From assembly GCF_019112545.1 (NCBI RefSeq), contig NW_025064885.1, positions 509,053 through 573,052 of the forward strand: a DNA stretch of 64,000 nt, given 5' to 3'. Position numbers and translations under genes: made by a program. Origin of the DNA: Guyanagaster necrorhizus. Its lineage: Eukaryota; Basidiomycota; Agaricomycetes; Agaricales; Physalacriaceae. Shown piece by piece: positions 63,819-64,000 of this stretch (positions are counted from its first letter, which is position 1; each line of letters begins with the position of its first letter). The notes under the pieces are model-generated. The model made no database searches, had not been told where the DNA came from, and worked only from the letters and a program-made list of their open reading frames with translations.

Positions 63819-64000
63819 GTGGGCGTTGAACTCCCAAAAGTCGCGTCTTATTCAACCTTTACCATAGTCCATACACATGTTGAAGATCCTTTGAACGATT
63901 TGACCTTACAGGCTTTCAATCAGTTTGTTAATGAAGATGTTGAGATGCAGGTAAGTCTGATACAAAGTATCTCTCATCAGATTCATCCCGGCAGATTGTT
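63819..64000 (+). CDS. partial exon of an unidentified gene at the right edge
   Basis: An exon-like segment lies at 63819-63950. The acceptor CTTCCAG is at 63812-63818 and the donor GTAAGT at 63951. In one frame it reads VGVELPKVASYSTFTIVHTH then VEDPLNDLTLQAFNQFVNED without a stop. A second acceptor (CTCATCAG) occurs at about 63973-63980. The family is not recognised. The gene may start upstream or lie mostly beyond the window. Confidence 0.35.
   Translation, partial: MGVELPKVASYSTFTIVHTHVEDPLNDLTLQAFNQFVNEDVEMQVSLIQSISHQIHPGRL

Overview
The window is nuclear DNA of a filamentous basidiomycete, most likely an Agaricomycete. Every recognisable protein is eukaryotic. Genes are packed on both strands with very short spacers. 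Nearly all are broken by short introns of about 45-60 bases with GT(G/A)NG donors and YAG acceptors. Several products have fungal architectures: Rim15 with a receiver domain, EFR3, a Bud3-like DH protein and Ste14. I see no prokaryotic operon, CRISPR array, transposon, rRNA or convincing tRNA.

Layout. 1-412: 3' end of an unidentified + strand gene. 575-3941 (-): EFR3. 3942-5654: gene-poor. 5655-7598 (-): unknown coiled-coil protein, divergent from the proteasome deubiquitinase RPN11 (7761-8923, +). 9350-10042 (-): mitoribosomal bS18m. 10502-16416 (+): RIM15-type PAS/zinc-finger/AGC-kinase/receiver protein. 16974-19247 (+): ubiquitin-interacting-motif protein. 19454-20478 (+): THOC7, tail to tail with RNase Z (20490-21940, -). 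22558-22886 (-): possible tiny gene. 23079-24595 (+): GRR1-like LRR protein. 25012-28560 (+): DH-PH RhoGEF. 28869-30223 (+): WDR53-like WD40 protein, tail to tail with a membrane protein (30229-31106, -). 31349-35836 (-): second DH-domain protein, Bud3-like. 36444-38063 (-): YANK/STK32 kinase. 38508-39831 (-): coiled-coil RING protein. 40204-41323 (-): GPN2, divergent from a RecQ helicase (41431-44600, +). 44755-47729 (-): Ser/Pro-rich unknown. 48555-52240 (-): membrane-anchored double amidohydrolase. 52443-54621 (-): REB1/TTF1-like Myb factor, divergent from an unknown basic/acidic protein (54761-56016, +). 56155-58656 (-): mitochondrial EF-G2, divergent from STE14 (58765-59742, +). 59889-60618 (-): ribosomal protein uL6, divergent from PCF11 (61055-63455, +). 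63819-64000: start of a further, unidentified gene.

The genes are mostly core housekeeping and signalling functions: protein turnover, mRNA export and 3' end formation, tRNA processing, mitochondrial translation, Rho/AGC signalling, prenyl-protein methylation and DNA repair. They do not form one pathway, and I find no metabolic cluster or defence island. The most interesting observations concern gene structure. There are several GC-AG introns, two of them in RPN11. A 6-base microexon is inferred in the RecQ helicase. RNase Z has an in-frame alternative acceptor that would insert three residues into its metal-binding motif. Gene pairs are packed with 5 to 160 bases between coding ends. All exon structures were read by eye, so individual splice sites are inferences unless stated otherwise.
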